From the NCBI GenBank assembly GCA_934277375.1, contig CAKQTZ010000006.1:62001-126000 (forward strand): a DNA stretch of 64,000 bases, in the 5' to 3' direction. The DNA is from an uncultured Coprococcus sp. Lineage in GTDB: Bacteria > Bacillota > Clostridia > Lachnospirales > Lachnospiraceae. The notes under the pieces were generated by a model. That model was not told where the DNA came from and searched no databases. It saw nothing but the letters and a program-made list of their open reading frames with translations. Numbering within the stretch: the stretch's first letter is position 1; every line of letters starts with the position of its first letter. The position numbers and the translations under genes are program-made. Below, piece by piece: positions 55,599 to 63,133 of this stretch.

Positions 55599-55825
55599 AT
55601 GCTGAGGCTGATGACATATACCATATCAGGGATATACGAAGCCGCCGGTCCTTAGGAGTTGCCTATGTGCGTAAGCACATATTTGCATGGCAACTCCGAC
55701 CTGCCGCCAAACGCAAGTGAGGGGGCGATACCAGTGGTGGCGCCTTAAGCGGCACCTTAGTACCGCTGCAGGCTGAGTTAAGCGGGAGCGCTCCCAGATA
55801 TGGTATTGTCAGTCAGACTCAGCAT
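55599..55825. repeat. Long inverted-repeat element D (ThiF-like to JAMM gap)
   Basis: Arms 55599-55627 and 55797-55825 pair imperfectly (ATGCTGAG and TACCATATC blocks perfect), and pairing continues outwards over ATCTCTGT and ATCC to nearly the flanking genes. The core has a strong inner hairpin (GGAGTTGCC with TATGTGC arms) and CTGCAGGCTGAGTTAAG, whose complement is shared with element E. The whole 55535-55862 gap is taken up by the structure. Confidence 0.82.
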
Positions 55826-55862
55826 TCACAGCCCTATACACAGGCGGATTACAGAGATCATT

Positions 55863-56672
55863 TTACTTTCCGTCACACTCTACCTGCTCGTAGTCGATGA
55901 GCTTGGTGATGGTTGGATTTGGTCCACATACAGCACATCCACAGCCCTTCTTGTGAGGGAGCTTTACTGTGTGGAATTCCATCTTAAGTGCGTCAAATGT
56001 AAGGAGTCTTCCTGTCAGAAGATCGCCAACTCCGATGAGATACTTGATCGCCTCCATAGCCTGAAGGCTTCCGATGACACCGCCCATTGCTCCGATTACA
56101 CCGGCCTGCTTACATGTAGGAACCGCATCCTTTGGAGGTGGATCCTTGAATACACATCTGTAGCATGGTCCCTCATCCGGAACATATGTCATGAGCTGAC
56201 CCTTGAATCTGATGATTCCTGCATGTGAAAATGGCTTCTTGGCCATAACACAGGCATCATTTATAAGGAACTTTGCAGGGAAGTTGTCTGTTCCATCGAT
56301 GATGAAATCATAGTCCTTGATGAGATCCATGATGTTCTCTGATGTAACGAACTCTCTGTATGTGATTACATTTACATCAGGGTTCATGGCGTTCATGGTC
56401 TCCTTTGCGGATTTGACCTTTGCCTTGCCCACATCTGCTGTTCCGTGAATGATCTGCCTCTGAAGATTTGACAGATCTACCTCATCGGCATCAACGATAC
56501 CGATCGTACCAACTCCGGCTGCTGCCAGGTACATAGCGGCTGGCGCTCCCAGTCCACCTGCGCCTATGATCAACACCTTGCCATTTAACAATTTCTTCTG
56601 TCCCTTCACGCCAACTTCCTGAAGGATGATGTGACGTGAGTAACGCTCCATCTGTTCGTTTGTAAATGCCAT
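55863..56672 (-). CDS. ThiF/MoeB-type sulfur-carrier adenylyltransferase
   Basis: 269 residues. It has the ATP loop IIGAGGLGAPAAMYLAAAGV near residue 33, DADEVDLSNLQRQIIHGTAD, IDGTDNFPAKFLINDACV, and the zinc pairs CYRC and CAVC. VPTCKQAGVIGAMGGVIGSL holds the catalytic-loop Cys. It adenylates the C-terminal glycine of a ThiS-like carrier. It shares one base with the carrier stop (TAATG), so they are coupled. No thiamine or molybdopterin genes lie nearby; the neighbours are metY and sulfite reductase, which points to homocysteine or cysteine synthesis. Confidence 0.9.
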   Translation of the reverse strand: MAFTNEQMERYSRHIILQEVGVKGQKKLLNGKVLIIGAGGLGAPAAMYLAAAGVGTIGIVDADEVDLSNLQRQIIHGTADVGKAKVKSAKETMNAMNPDVNVITYREFVTSENIMDLIKDYDFIIDGTDNFPAKFLINDACVMAKKPFSHAGIIRFKGQLMTYVPDEGPCYRCVFKDPPPKDAVPTCKQAGVIGAMGGVIGSLQAMEAIKYLIGVGDLLTGRLLTFDALKMEFHTVKLPHKKGCGCAVCGPNPTITKLIDYEQVECDGK

Positions 56673-56881
56673 TAGAAGCTGCCACCTCCCATGAAGTAGA
56701 GGAACTCTACTGTGTCGCCGTCCTTGAGCTCTGTTGTTGCAAATGCATCTGAGTCAACAAACTCATCATTGACTGTTACTGTGACATAGTCCGGATTCTC
56801 AACGTTCTCTGACACGATGACCTGTGCTATTGTTGTTCCATCTGCTATCTCTTTCTTCTTTCCTGCTATTGTGACTGTCAT
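56672..56881 (-). CDS. ThiS-like sulfur carrier protein with masked C terminus
   Basis: 69 residues with the ubiquitin-like beta-grasp pattern: MTVTIAGKKKEIADGTTIAQ, TVTVNDEFVDSD, and KDGDTVEFLYFMGGGSF. Active carriers end in Gly-Gly, which is adenylated and converted to a thiocarboxylate. Here Ser-Phe follows the glycines, so processing must remove them; a JAMM protease gene is two genes downstream. The start at 56881 has GGAGGAAAG before it; the ORF extends 31 codons further up but that part is basic and not family-like. It is 58 bp after the thioredoxin stop. Confidence 0.88.
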   Translation of the reverse strand: MTVTIAGKKKEIADGTTIAQVIVSENVENPDYVTVTVNDEFVDSDAFATTELKDGDTVEFLYFMGGGSF

Positions 56882-56939
56882 TTTTCTTTCCTCCTGACGA
56901 TTCATTTGCCGTGCCCGGCATAAAATGTGATTATATACT

Positions 56940-57257
56940 TTATAATATTTTTTTAACTTCCTCTTCCAGCGCATTTCTCTTCACAAGACCGCGGATGCGG
57001 GAAACCTCCTCGCCTCCCTTGAAGAAGAGTATGGTTGGTGACGCCATCACTGCGTACTTCTCAGCAAGCTCTGCGTCGAAGTTTACATTTACCTTGTATA
57101 CATTTACCTTGTCCTCGTAGTCATCCTCGATGCCGCCAAGGATAGGTGAGAGCTGCTTGCATGGTATACAGCTATCCGAATAGAATTCCACGATGACCGG
57201 GAGCTCCGACTGAAGAACCTTCGCATCGAAATCCTCTGCACTGACTCTTACTGCCAT
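56940..57257 (-). CDS. trxA: Thioredoxin
   Basis: 105 residues with the thioredoxin fold: PVIVEFYSDSCIPCKQLSPI, VYKVNVNFDAELAEKYAVMA, and the cis-Pro in ASPTILFFKGGEEV. The active site is CIPC rather than the common CGPC, which may shift its redox potential. Its place between tusA and the carrier gene suggests that it reduces a persulfide or thiocarboxylate intermediate. It is separated from tusA by element E. Confidence 0.88.
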   Translation of the reverse strand: MAVRVSAEDFDAKVLQSELPVIVEFYSDSCIPCKQLSPILGGIEDDYEDKVNVYKVNVNFDAELAEKYAVMASPTILFFKGGEEVSRIRGLVKRNALEEEVKKIL

Positions 57258-57274
57258 TCATTTTCTCCTTTCCT

Positions 57275-57482
57275 GCCGGATGTTTTCACTGCAATAAATT
57301 CACACTATGTATACATGTTCTGTCTTAACATACCTATCATGGGTCGTTTCCACTTAACTCAGTCTGCAGCGGTACTATCGCTCGCAAGCTCGCTGAGTAC
57401 CGGCGACTTCGTATTCCCATGATATGGTAATGTTAAGCAGAACATGTGACAGTATATAACAAAAGCAGTGAAAACATCCGGC
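57275..57482. repeat. Long inverted-repeat element E (tusA to thioredoxin gap)
   Basis: Arms 57275-57343 and 57416-57482 pair over GCCGGATGTTTTCACTGC (18 perfect) and again near the core over ACATGTTCTG, TTAACAT and TATCATGGG with single-base bulges. The 72 bp core has a GGTACT/AGTACC hairpin and CTTAACTCAG-CTGCAGCGGTACTA, present in reverse in element D. The element fills the whole gap between two genes of one operon. Confidence 0.87.
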
Positions 57483-57495
57483 TTACCTTATCTGA

Positions 57496-57741
57496 TCAAT
57501 CCTCCAGTTTCTTAACTATGAGATCGTAAGTACCGTTCTCGTTGTCGATGAGCTTCAGGATCTGCTGTCCTTCCTCCTTGAAGCTTCTAGGTACGTTCTG
57601 CACAGGCTCGCCATCGTTCATGGTGACCGCAAGCACCTGTCCTATCTCAAGTTCCTCCATGGCTACCTTTGCCTTGACAAATGTCATCGGGCACACCACA
57701 TCAGTTATATCTACTCTGTCATCGATTTCGTAATCAGCCAT
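57496..57741 (-). CDS. TusA-family sulfur transfer protein
   Basis: 81 residues with the TusA start DITDVVCPMTFVKAKVAMEE, where the Cys of the CPxx motif carries a persulfide, and GQVLAVTMNDGEPVQNVPRS. TusA proteins pass sulfur between enzymes. The stop-start relation with the sulfite reductase (8 bp overlap) indicates coupling. It probably carries sulfur from sulfite reduction to the ThiS-like carrier, which is inference from the neighbourhood. Confidence 0.88.
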   Translation of the reverse strand: MADYEIDDRVDITDVVCPMTFVKAKVAMEELEIGQVLAVTMNDGEPVQNVPRSFKEEGQQILKLIDNENGTYDLIVKKLED

Positions 57742-58594
57742 TGTAAGCCTCCTTTAATACTTCTTTAAATTTGTCTAAGCCCACACGCTCCAATGTGAAC
57801 TGGAAACGCTCGCTTGGCTTTGCATTGTCTGCAAAGAACTGTATTGCCGCATCTGTGATACGGAAAAGCTGCTCCTCAGATGTAACAACCGGAAGTAACT
57901 CCTCGCCGCGGTGGATAGTATTTCCAAATAATCCTCCGAATGAGACAAGATATCCTGTCTCGCCCTTCCATGCATCTGTAGGACATGCCTTTGCGCATCG
58001 TCCGCAGTAGTTACATTTGTCTGTGTCGAGGATGATCTTGCCGTCCGCCATGGTGATCGCGCCCTCACGGCACGCCTTGACGCACACGCCACACATGATA
58101 CATGATGGCTCATCCCACTCTACTACCATTGCGCCCTTGATTCCCACGTCGTTCTCCTCTGCCTTCAGACAGTTGTTCTGGCACCCTGTGACACCGAACT
58201 TGAACTTGTGAGGAAGCTCCCTTGCGTAATATCTCGCATCAAGCTTCTTGGCTATGTCATATGTGTCTATGTTGCCGCTCGGACAGATCTGATTTCCCTG
58301 GCACGCTGTGACTGTTCTTACTCTTGGACCACACACACCCGGCTTACAGCCTCCCTTTGCCAGTTCTTCCTTTACCTCTTCCACATCGTCAAGCTTGACA
58401 AATGGGATCTCAACGCTCTGTCTCGATGTGAGATGTACATGTCCATCTCCGTATTTCTCGGCAACCTCTGCTATCTTCTTGAGATTCTCTGCGGTAAGGT
58501 TTCCTCCCACCACCTGAAGTCTCAGAGAAAAGTTATTCTTCTGCTTCTGTCTCATGAATCCGCCCTTTTTCAGAGCTGCGTAATCTACTGCCAT
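57734..58594 (-). CDS. Siroheme sulfite reductase with ferredoxin domain
   Basis: 286 residues. It begins AALKKGGFMRQKQKNNFSLR and has LTSRQSVEIPFV and the siroheme-4Fe-4S ligands in TACQGNQICPSGN and GVTGCQNNCLKAEENDVG (C-x5-C and C-x3-C). A 2x4Fe-4S ferredoxin insert follows (CIMCGVCVKAC, CNYCGRCAKACP). It is a compact nitrite/sulfite reductase of the kind found in anaerobes, such as AsrC-like or Fsr C-terminal proteins. It reduces sulfite to sulfide in six-electron steps. Start at 58594: GGAGG lies 8 bases upstream. Siroheme would come from the adjacent hem/cobA/sirC genes. Confidence 0.9.
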   Translation of the reverse strand: MAVDYAALKKGGFMRQKQKNNFSLRLQVVGGNLTAENLKKIAEVAEKYGDGHVHLTSRQSVEIPFVKLDDVEEVKEELAKGGCKPGVCGPRVRTVTACQGNQICPSGNIDTYDIAKKLDARYYARELPHKFKFGVTGCQNNCLKAEENDVGIKGAMVVEWDEPSCIMCGVCVKACREGAITMADGKIILDTDKCNYCGRCAKACPTDAWKGETGYLVSFGGLFGNTIHRGEELLPVVTSEEQLFRITDAAIQFFADNAKPSERFQFTLERVGLDKFKEVLKEAYNG

Positions 58595-58621
58595 ATGTAG
58601 TTCCTCCAAATCATTTGTGTA

Positions 58622-59845
58622 TTAGTCGGCAAGGGCCTTCCGGAAGTCCTCTATCAGATCTTCCACGTCCTCGATTCCGACACTAATACGAATCATATCA
58701 TCATATACGTTGGCGTCAAGCTTCTCCTGCTCTGTGCTGTGCGCATTCAGTGTCGATTCAGGATGTACGATAAGTGTCTTCGTATCTCCTATGTTCGACA
58801 CTATCTGCGGTATCGTGAGCTTGTTCATCACCGCAAATGCCTTCTCCTTGCTGCCAACTCTTATGGTGATTATGGCACCATAACCGCCATGGAGCTGCTC
58901 ATCTGCAATGCCATGCCAAGGACTGGATTCGAGTCCCGGATAGTTGACCTTCACACCCTCCTGGCTTTCCAGGAACTGTGCAAGGGCAAGTGCGTTGTGA
59001 CAACATCGCTCCATCCGAAGTCCCAATGTCTCCATGCCCAGCATATTGTAAAATGCCGTCTGCGGAGCTATGCAGGCTCCTGTATTTCTAAAAAGTCCGT
59101 TCCTGAGCTTTGCTATGTAGGCAAACTTTCCGAACATCTTGTACTGCTGCAGAAGCGGATAACGCTCTGCGTCCCATTTGAAATTGCCGCTGTCAGTGAT
59201 GACTCCGCTTATGGCGTCGCTGTTGCCGTTGATGTACTTGGATGTGGAATTGATGACTATGTCCGCTCCAAGTGTCAGCGGTGTGACCAGGTATGCCGTG
59301 GCAACCGTGTTATCTATCAGAAGAGGAAGTCTGTGTGAATGTGCCAGCTCTGCAAGAGCCTTTATATCCACCACATCCAGCTTCGGATTGCCGATCGTCT
59401 CAGCGAATATCACTCTGGTATTCTCATTTATCGCTGCCTCAACCGCATCCTTATCCGATATCTCCACAAATGTCGTCTTGATCCCAAATGCCTCCAGATC
59501 GTGGAACAGATCTATCGTTCCACCGTAGAGTCCCGTGCTGGAGACTATCTCTCCGCCAGCTCCAACTATATTTAAGAGTGCATTTGTGAGTGCCGCCATT
59601 CCAGAAGAACACGCTACCGAACCCACTCCCTTTTCAAGATTCGTCATCCGCTCCTCAAATGCAACTATCGTCGGGTTATTGATCCTCGTATAAGAATAAC
59701 CCGTCGCCTTGTTGTGGAAGAGCTTCTCATGCTGCTCCGCCGAAGGCTGATAGAATGCACTGGATTGATAGATCGGTGTAAGTGTGGCGCCTGTATTCTC
59801 ATCACCAAGCTTTGCGCTGTGTAATAATGCTGTGTTAAATCTCAT
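58622..59845 (-). CDS. metY: O-acetylhomoserine sulfhydrylase (copy 2, sulfur island)
   Basis: 407 residues of PLP enzyme. It has YSYTRINNPTIVAFEERMTN, CSSGMAALTNALLNIVGAGG, LIDNTVATAYLVTPL and NSTSKYINGNSDAISG with the PLP Lys. Compared with copy 1 at 20598 the motifs differ at many positions, so this is an old paralogue. It heads the operon metY, sulfite reductase, tusA, trxA, carrier, adenylyltransferase, JAMM protease. In the Wolinella pathway the corresponding MetY uses the carrier thiocarboxylate as sulfur donor. Confidence 0.91.
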   Translation of the reverse strand: MRFNTALLHSAKLGDENTGATLTPIYQSSAFYQPSAEQHEKLFHNKATGYSYTRINNPTIVAFEERMTNLEKGVGSVACSSGMAALTNALLNIVGAGGEIVSSTGLYGGTIDLFHDLEAFGIKTTFVEISDKDAVEAAINENTRVIFAETIGNPKLDVVDIKALAELAHSHRLPLLIDNTVATAYLVTPLTLGADIVINSTSKYINGNSDAISGVITDSGNFKWDAERYPLLQQYKMFGKFAYIAKLRNGLFRNTGACIAPQTAFYNMLGMETLGLRMERCCHNALALAQFLESQEGVKVNYPGLESSPWHGIADEQLHGGYGAIITIRVGSKEKAFAVMNKLTIPQIVSNIGDTKTLIVHPESTLNAHSTEQEKLDANVYDDMIRISVGIEDVEDLIEDFRKALAD

Positions 59846-59900
59846 GATTTTCTATGCCTCACTAAATAATAAATCCTATAATTCCTACAAACATGATAGG

Positions 59901-59929
59901 ATTATAGCTCTTATACCCTACTATGTCAA
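59901..59929 (-). promoter_or_regulatory. Consensus sigma-A promoter of the sulfur operon with flanking operator-like repeats
   Basis: Minus-strand TTGACA (59924-59929) and TATAAT (59901-59906) are exactly 17 bp apart. The word TAGGAATTATA lies both just upstream of the -35 and, in the other orientation, downstream of the -10, and AATCCTAT is repeated inversely as ATAGGATT. A perfect consensus promoter needs repression, so these repeats are candidate repressor sites, perhaps for the Rrf2 regulator. Confidence 0.75.
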
Positions 59930-59931
59930 TA

Positions 59932-60242
59932 GGAATTATAAAATAAGCAATGCAGATAAGCGAAAAAAAAGATCAGATGGGAGTTTTACTCACATTCTGA
60001 CCCTTTTTTGAGGTTATCTATATGGCGCATGCCATTCCACGAGCCACGTTAGCGGCGAGGGGAGGGCATTGCTTATTTTATAATTCCGTACGGTATACAC
60101 GGCACATGCCATTCTCTGGTAATGCCCCCTCGCCTTCGCTCGGCGGCAGGTCGTCGGGGCTGATTAAATATGAACTTCGTTCATTCAGCCCCTCCTCACG
60201 AGCCACGTCAGTGGCGAGGGGAAGCATTGCTTATTTTAATTC
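59932..60242. repeat. Inverted and direct repeat element F (upstream of metY copy 2)
   Basis: A perfect 22 bp inverted repeat (59932-59953 and 60066-60087, core AATAAGCAATGC) encloses 112 bp. About 160 bp on, the block from ACGAGCCACGT to GCATTGCTTATTTTA-ATTC recurs as a direct repeat (60040-60086 and 60199-60242). Between them GGGGCTGA and TCAGCCCC (60155-60191) form a hairpin with an inner ATGAAC/GTTCAT stem. The right end touches the XRE gene stop. No gene lies in 59846-60240. Confidence 0.8.
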
Positions 60243-60555
60243 ATTTCCTCGACACCCGTTTCTTCACATGCAGATCCAAATCCTGCAATTTTCTTCCAAG
60301 TTCATCATCCTTTGCAACTAGCAACAGATCCTTATCCATATAGTTAAGCGCATGTAACACGGCTGCATAGCATCCAATCGCCACCGAAGATGCACCTTTT
60401 TCTATAGACACCAATGTGGCTCTGCTGATACCCGCCCGCTCAGCAACAAGCTCTGCAGGCAGCTTTCTTCTAAGTCTGGCATACTTTATCTGCTGTCCCA
60501 TCTGTTCTAGTATTCTCTCTGTCTCCGGTAATAATACCAATGACTTTTTCGGCAT
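60241..60555 (-). CDS. XRE-family helix-turn-helix regulator (HipB-like)
   Basis: 104 residues. The HTH is at residues 18-70: GQQIKYARLRRKLPAELVAE, RAGISRATLVSIEKGASSVA. The C terminus is short and basic (KKRVSRK). It resembles HipB-type antitoxins, but no HipA-like kinase gene is adjacent, so it may be an orphan regulator. It has AAGGAGATG just before the ATG. It could act on the neighbouring MATE or metY promoters; nothing here proves that. Confidence 0.8.
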   Translation of the reverse strand: MPKKSLVLLPETERILEQMGQQIKYARLRRKLPAELVAERAGISRATLVSIEKGASSVAIGCYAAVLHALNYMDKDLLLVAKDDELGRKLQDLDLHVKKRVSRK

Positions 60556-60686
60556 AATATCATCTCCTTATGTAAATAATATTATTCATTTTAATTGATT
60601 ATGTCAATTTTTATTTACTTTATTTTGCAAGGCAGATAAGCCTATTCTTATACGACATCTCTATCTTCTTAAACAACAGCAAATAA

Positions 60687-60738
60687 AAAACGTATGGATC
60701 ACCCCCCCCATTTCTCTGGCAGCTTTCCCATACGTTTT
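60687..60738 (-). terminator. Terminator of MATE transporter gene copy 2
   Basis: AAAACGTATGG and CCATACGTTTT form an 11 bp perfect stem with a loop that includes eight C. On the minus strand it is followed by TTTTTTA. It begins 4 bp past the stop at 60742. Confidence 0.85.
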
Positions 60739-60741
60739 CAC

Positions 60742-62115
60742 TCATTTCTTATTTGCAATTTTCTTATACAGCATCTTCCTCACATAGAAATAACATACTA
60801 TCTGCATAGCAAGGGTTATGATCCAGGACGCCGGATATGAGATGAACAGAACCGCCAGGGATCTGTGTCTCGGGAAAATCCAGTATATCCACACGATTCG
60901 GGTTCCCACCGTTCCTATGATCGAGAGGAGCATCGGAACTCCGGAATGTCCCATCCCACGAAGCGCCCCCGGGAACAAGTCCATAAATCCGCACAGGAAA
61001 TATGTGACTGTCGTATACAGCAGAATCTCCATTCCGCACTTTATAACCGCGTCGCTGCTCGTATATATATGCAGCAGCTGCGGTCCAAAGAAATACGCTC
61101 CATTGCCCAGAACCATCATTGCCGCAAATGACAATATCAGACAGTCGATCAGAACTCTCTCCATACGTTTCCATTTGCCGACACCGTAGTTCTGGCTCGT
61201 AAAACTCATGCACGCCTGCGTTACAGCATTCACCGTCACATACAGAAATCCAAATATATTATTTGCCGCCGTGTAGCCCGCCATGGCAACCGAGCCAAAT
61301 GAGTTGACTGACGACTGAAGCAGCACATTCGAAAAGTTGATGACTGTGCTCTGAATTCCCGCCGGAACTCCGACCGAAAAAATCTGCTTTACATATACCC
61401 CCTTGATGGTAAGCTTTGAAAATCTCAGCTGATAGCTCGTCTCTGACATGTAGAGACAACGGAGCACAAGCACGCAGGATATCAGCTGTGAAATGACAGT
61501 TCCGATTGCAACTCCGGCAACTCCAAACTTGAAAACGATCACAAAGCACAGGTTAAGTCCTGTATTTGCAATCCCGGAGATAACCAGAAAAATGAGCGGT
61601 CTTTTTGTATCTCCCACCGCTCGAAGTATGGCAGCACCGTAATTGTACAGCATAAAAAACGGCATTCCCAGAAAGTAAATCCGCATATATAAAGAAGAAA
61701 GTCCGATGACGTCCCCAGGAGTATCCATAAGCTCAAGCGCCGGTTTTGCGCAAACCCACCCGACAAAGGCCATAATAATACCGCTGATCAGCGCTAACGT
61801 GATCGCGGTATGTACTGTCTCTGACATTTCTTTATCTTTTCCTGCGGCATAAAATCTTGCCGCAAGCACATTTGCCCCAAGGGATATACCTATGAACAAG
61901 TTGGTGAATACATTGATAAGTGCCGTGGTTGAACCGACTGCCGCCAGCGACTCGTTACCACTGAACTTCCCGACAACAATGATATCCACCGCATTGAACA
62001 TCAGCTGCAGAATCCCCGAGAGCATAAGCGGGAGCGAAAATGAGATCAGCTTATCCATGATCGTCCCGTTGCACATATCAATTTCATATTTATTGTGTTT
62101 TGCTGTAGAACTCAT
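60742..62115 (-). CDS. MATE family efflux transporter (copy 2)
   Basis: 457 residues with about 12 membrane helices. It opens MDKLISFSLPLMLSGILQLM and has FNAVDIIVVGKFSGNESLAA, the first signature helix pair, GVPAGIQSTVINFSNVLLQS in the second half, and a basic C terminus (RKMLYKKIANKK). It belongs to a different subgroup from the copy at 39811. The leader holds a promoter and an intrinsic terminator before the start, so expression is probably controlled by attenuation. Confidence 0.92.
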   Translation of the reverse strand: MSSTAKHNKYEIDMCNGTIMDKLISFSLPLMLSGILQLMFNAVDIIVVGKFSGNESLAAVGSTTALINVFTNLFIGISLGANVLAARFYAAGKDKEMSETVHTAITLALISGIIMAFVGWVCAKPALELMDTPGDVIGLSSLYMRIYFLGMPFFMLYNYGAAILRAVGDTKRPLIFLVISGIANTGLNLCFVIVFKFGVAGVAIGTVISQLISCVLVLRCLYMSETSYQLRFSKLTIKGVYVKQIFSVGVPAGIQSTVINFSNVLLQSSVNSFGSVAMAGYTAANNIFGFLYVTVNAVTQACMSFTSQNYGVGKWKRMERVLIDCLILSFAAMMVLGNGAYFFGPQLLHIYTSSDAVIKCGMEILLYTTVTYFLCGFMDLFPGALRGMGHSGVPMLLSIIGTVGTRIVWIYWIFPRHRSLAVLFISYPASWIITLAMQIVCYFYVRKMLYKKIANKK

Positions 62116-62357
62116 AACTTTCCTCTGATTCTCCGAAAATAGCGCATCAATTTCTATAGAATTTTCTCTTTTTCACGAATAAAAAAGGAGTTCCACTGTT
62201 GGCAGAACTCCCTGAACATTTTCTTTCGGCATCTCTGTCTATCCGAGTTTTGGTAAATTAAGTTTACGTCAATCTGATAGGCAACTCTTGCCACCTGCAT
62301 AACAGCGTTTACCCCTGTTTCTGTTATACATTATATTCTATTTTTAAAGAAAATCAA
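62116..62357 (-). promoter_or_regulatory. Promoter and attenuator-like leader of MATE copy 2
   Basis: Minus-strand TTGATT (62352-62357) and TATAAT (62330-62335) are 16 bp apart. The transcript would start near 62322 with AACAG pairing to CTGTT and a GGCAAGAGTTGCC hairpin, then meet a terminator at 62181-62211 (GGAGTTC/GAACTCC stem plus six T) 66 bp before the ATG. This is the layout of a riboswitch or leader attenuator. I do not recognise a known ligand class. Confidence 0.6.
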
Positions 62358-62393
62358 TAAACCCATATTATCTTTTTATTCACTCAGCCTTTT

Positions 62394-63104
62394 TCATTCC
62401 GCCTCAAACCGGGCTCCAATCTCACCTGCATAGCTTTCTGCATATGAGCCTGTTTCTCCAACTATCGTGAGCTTTTCTGTACCGCCCATAAACATGTATT
62501 TATTCAGTTCCGTCACACCTGCCGGAATATGCAGACGCTCCATACTCCCCAAGAAGAAATTGCTCTCATTAAATGTAGTGACTTTGTCCCCAAGGTCAAC
62601 GATTCGTAAGTTGTCACAGTTGAACGTACCCTCTCCAACCGTTTCAACACCGGTTGCCAGAACAACCTGCAGACACGCATTGTTGCAGAACGTATACGAA
62701 AGCTCCTTTATCGTATCAGGCAGTGAGATTCCCTTTATAAAACTGTCATTACTAAAAGTCCCATCCATTATAGATATGACATCCTTTCCGTCTATCTGCT
62801 CCGGTATGACAACTATCGGGTCACTTCCGTTGTATGCCTTTATGGATACACTGTCTCCATGATCTACATATTCAAAGTCTGATGCCGGTGTTTCTGCGTG
62901 ATTTTTCACGTCGTCCACCGTGATCTCTACACTGTCTGTTACGGATACTCCATCATCGTTGTTAGTCTCTTCACCCTCTGCAGTATCAACAGCGGTGCTC
63001 ACCGCTGTGTCCTCTGTATCGACGCTTGTATCCTTTTTATCTCCGCACGCAGCAAAGCTCATCATCACCGCCATTGCTGCTATTATCGCTATTATCTTCT
63101 TCAT
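62394..63104 (-). CDS. BspA-like leucine-rich repeat lipoprotein (copy 1)
   Basis: 236 residues. The signal peptide MKKIIAIIAAMAVMMSFA ends in the lipobox FAACG. An acidic Thr/Asp-rich linker to about residue 50 is followed by VEITVDDVKNHAETPASDFE and YVDHGDSVSIKAYNG. LRR_5 (BspA-type) repeats make up the rest, for example FIKGISLPDTIKEL, VVLATGVETVGEGTF and RLHIPAGVTELNKYMFMGG, closing LTIVGETGSYAESYA. Proteins of this kind face outwards and bind host or other bacterial surfaces. It is 29 bp downstream of a close paralogue. Confidence 0.85.
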   Translation of the reverse strand: MKKIIAIIAAMAVMMSFAACGDKKDTSVDTEDTAVSTAVDTAEGEETNNDDGVSVTDSVEITVDDVKNHAETPASDFEYVDHGDSVSIKAYNGSDPIVVIPEQIDGKDVISIMDGTFSNDSFIKGISLPDTIKELSYTFCNNACLQVVLATGVETVGEGTFNCDNLRIVDLGDKVTTFNESNFFLGSMERLHIPAGVTELNKYMFMGGTEKLTIVGETGSYAESYAGEIGARFEAE

Positions 63105-63133
63105 AATATCCTCTCCTCATTATTCCAGCCGAT

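Noticed and set aside
60022..60321. Plus-strand frame across element F and the XRE gene
   Set aside because: Made of repeats and the antisense of the XRE regulator.
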